Positions 63,162-64,000 of a stretch of 64,000 nt of DNA are shown here, in pieces (positions within the stretch are counted from its first letter, which is position 1; each line of letters begins with the position of its first letter). The stretch spans positions 310,869 to 374,868 of the forward strand of contig NZ_JAIVFS010000001.1 in assembly GCF_020829645.1 (NCBI RefSeq), in the 5' to 3' direction. The stretch is from Nostoc mirabile CHAB5784 (lineage in GTDB: Bacteria; Cyanobacteriota; Cyanobacteriia; Cyanobacteriales; Nostocaceae). The notes under the pieces are model-generated. The model was not told the DNA's origin. It searched no databases and saw nothing but the letters and a program-made list of their open reading frames with translations. Position numbers and translations under genes: made by a program.

Positions 63162-63560
63162 TTAATAGGATTTCCCATCGCTGCCAAAGTATTCCCTATA
63201 GCCGCAAATTTTGTCTCCACGCACATCAAAAGAAACTGCTACCCGATTTTTGTAAGGCTGTCCGAATAAAAGCCCCTCATCCCGAAACTCAAAAACAGCT
63301 GTCGTTTCATTGCTCGTAACACGGTCTAGACCAGCCAGTTTCAACCCAGGACTGAATGATTGAGAAACGTACTCGAAAAATTCTCTAGCTCGTTCTTTCC
63401 CCACATTCAACCCGTGGAATTTTGCCATAGGAAACCAAAGGGTAAAATCTTCTGTGAGCATATCTAACAACGGTTCCCACTCTCCTGTTGCCATCCCATG
63501 CGTCAGATTATCAAATGCCTGCCGAGCAACTTTTAAAGTATTTTCTGAATCTTGTGTCAT
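63162..63560 (-). CDS. SnoaL / NTF2-like protein
   Basis: 132 residues with the cone-shaped NTF2-like pattern: ARQAFDNLTHGMATGEWEPLLDMLTEDFTLWFPMA, GKERAREFFEYVSQSF, and the end KICGYREYFG. Members are polyketide cyclases, isomerases or ligand-binding proteins. No function can be assigned. It starts at ATG 63560 and lies 40 bp downstream of the dehydrogenase remnant on the same strand. Confidence 0.8.
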   Translation of the reverse strand: MTQDSENTLKVARQAFDNLTHGMATGEWEPLLDMLTEDFTLWFPMAKFHGLNVGKERAREFFEYVSQSFSPGLKLAGLDRVTSNETTAVFEFRDEGLLFGQPYKNRVAVSFDVRGDKICGYREYFGSDGKSY

Positions 63561-63599
63561 TCTTACCCCCGACTAGAATATAAACTAATACCGTGTTAC

Positions 63600-63815
63600 T
63601 TAAAACCTCACTACCACTTTGCCACAATTCTGGCCAGTGAGAAGATATTCTACAGCGTCGGATATTGACTCTATGCCTTGAAAGTCTTTTGGAGCAACGG
63701 CAACTTTGAGTTTGTCTGTGTAGAAAAGATAAAAGATGCGATCGCGTGCCTCTAGCATATATTCTTTATAATGTAACATGAGAAAGTCTCTCACAGAAGC
63801 TGCTTTCCACCTCAT
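63600..63815 (-). pseudogene. zinc-type alcohol dehydrogenase/quinone reductase C-terminal remnant
   Basis: Only the last 71 residues are present: KAASVRDFLMLHYKEYMLEARDRIF...KLKVAVAPKDFQGIESISDAVEYLLTGQNCGKVVVRF, the standard end of an MDR-family NADPH:quinone reductase. About 260 N-terminal residues are missing, and the 185 bp before it are AT-rich and non-coding. Deletion remnant. Confidence 0.75.
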
Positions 63816-64000
63816 TAATCACTCTCTCCAGAGGATAAAATCAAATCGTTACTAGACAAAACTTTTAGCCAAAAGATATGTTTATATCTATAATGTTATC
63901 AAATAAAGCTCCCAAACCAATTGCTGTCTGAAGTTTAAAAGTTGCTTGAGATTTTTATTTTATCGTAGTGATGGAAGCTGTTTACGGGCGATCGTCCGTG

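Overview
The window looks like chromosome from a filamentous, probably heterocyst-forming cyanobacterium of the Nostoc/Anabaena type. The evidence is the frequent HIP1 octamer GCGATCGC, an ndhA-ndhI-ndhG-ndhE cluster, a PatA/CheY/CheW/MCP/CheA operon of the cyanobacterial type, abundant 7-bp tandem repeats of the kind described for heterocystous cyanobacteria, and large WD40 STAND ATPases. No phage, integrase or intact insertion sequence is visible, but non-autonomous repeats are very dense.

Layout. 1-575: 5' part of an RTX calcium-binding protein (minus). 576-2131: gene-free, nested repeats. 2132-4302: leuD and leuC (minus). 4591-12064: a P-loop ATPase, then a giant STAND/TPR/WD40 protein whose TPR tail is cut off by one in-frame amber codon. 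12155-14986: Uma2-type nuclease, a PD-(D/E)XK-like protein, an alpha/beta hydrolase, and a DUF433/DUF5615 toxin-antitoxin-like pair. 15056-18141: tRNA-Val, a DUF2227 membrane protein, mazG, and a glutamate-receptor-like channel. 18264-19108: a graveyard of gene fragments and small inverted-repeat elements. 19299-27905: a chemotaxis-like operon read PatA-type, (four-helix-bundle gene), CheY, CheW, MCP, hybrid CheA. 29303-32897: divergent PQQ-type sugar dehydrogenase and a mutarotase-gluconolactonase fusion, together a possible extracytoplasmic glucose-to-gluconate route. 33298-37663: tRNA-Leu, alr, an HNH nuclease, and a DHH phosphoesterase. 37871-40933: DUF29, a RusA-like nuclease, a PD-(D/E)XK/antitoxin-like fusion with an overlapping PIN toxin, and a VapBC chimera. 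41062-47110: sixA, gltA, ndhAIGE, nadK. 47513-50983: acyltransferase and a GGDEF-EAL protein. 51733-57551: GT39-type membrane protein, a two-domain secreted nuclease, a cysteine-motif protein, cobU. 57888-61643: unknown gene, two GT2 glycosyltransferases and a WcaF-like acetyltransferase. 61644-64000: an inverted-repeat element, a duplicated gene fragment, small unknown genes, and a truncated dehydrogenase.

The most striking non-coding pattern is a family of small elements with CAATACG...CGTATTG ends. Three copies are flanked by 10-bp direct repeats: one is inserted into another element, one into a response-regulator gene fragment, and one beside a duplicated acetyltransferase fragment. An 87-bp two-hairpin repeat occurs three times without a single difference. 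Several genes have taken up repeats in frame, most dramatically the STAND ATPase.

All calls come from reading the sequence and remembered family motifs. No database search or structure prediction was run.
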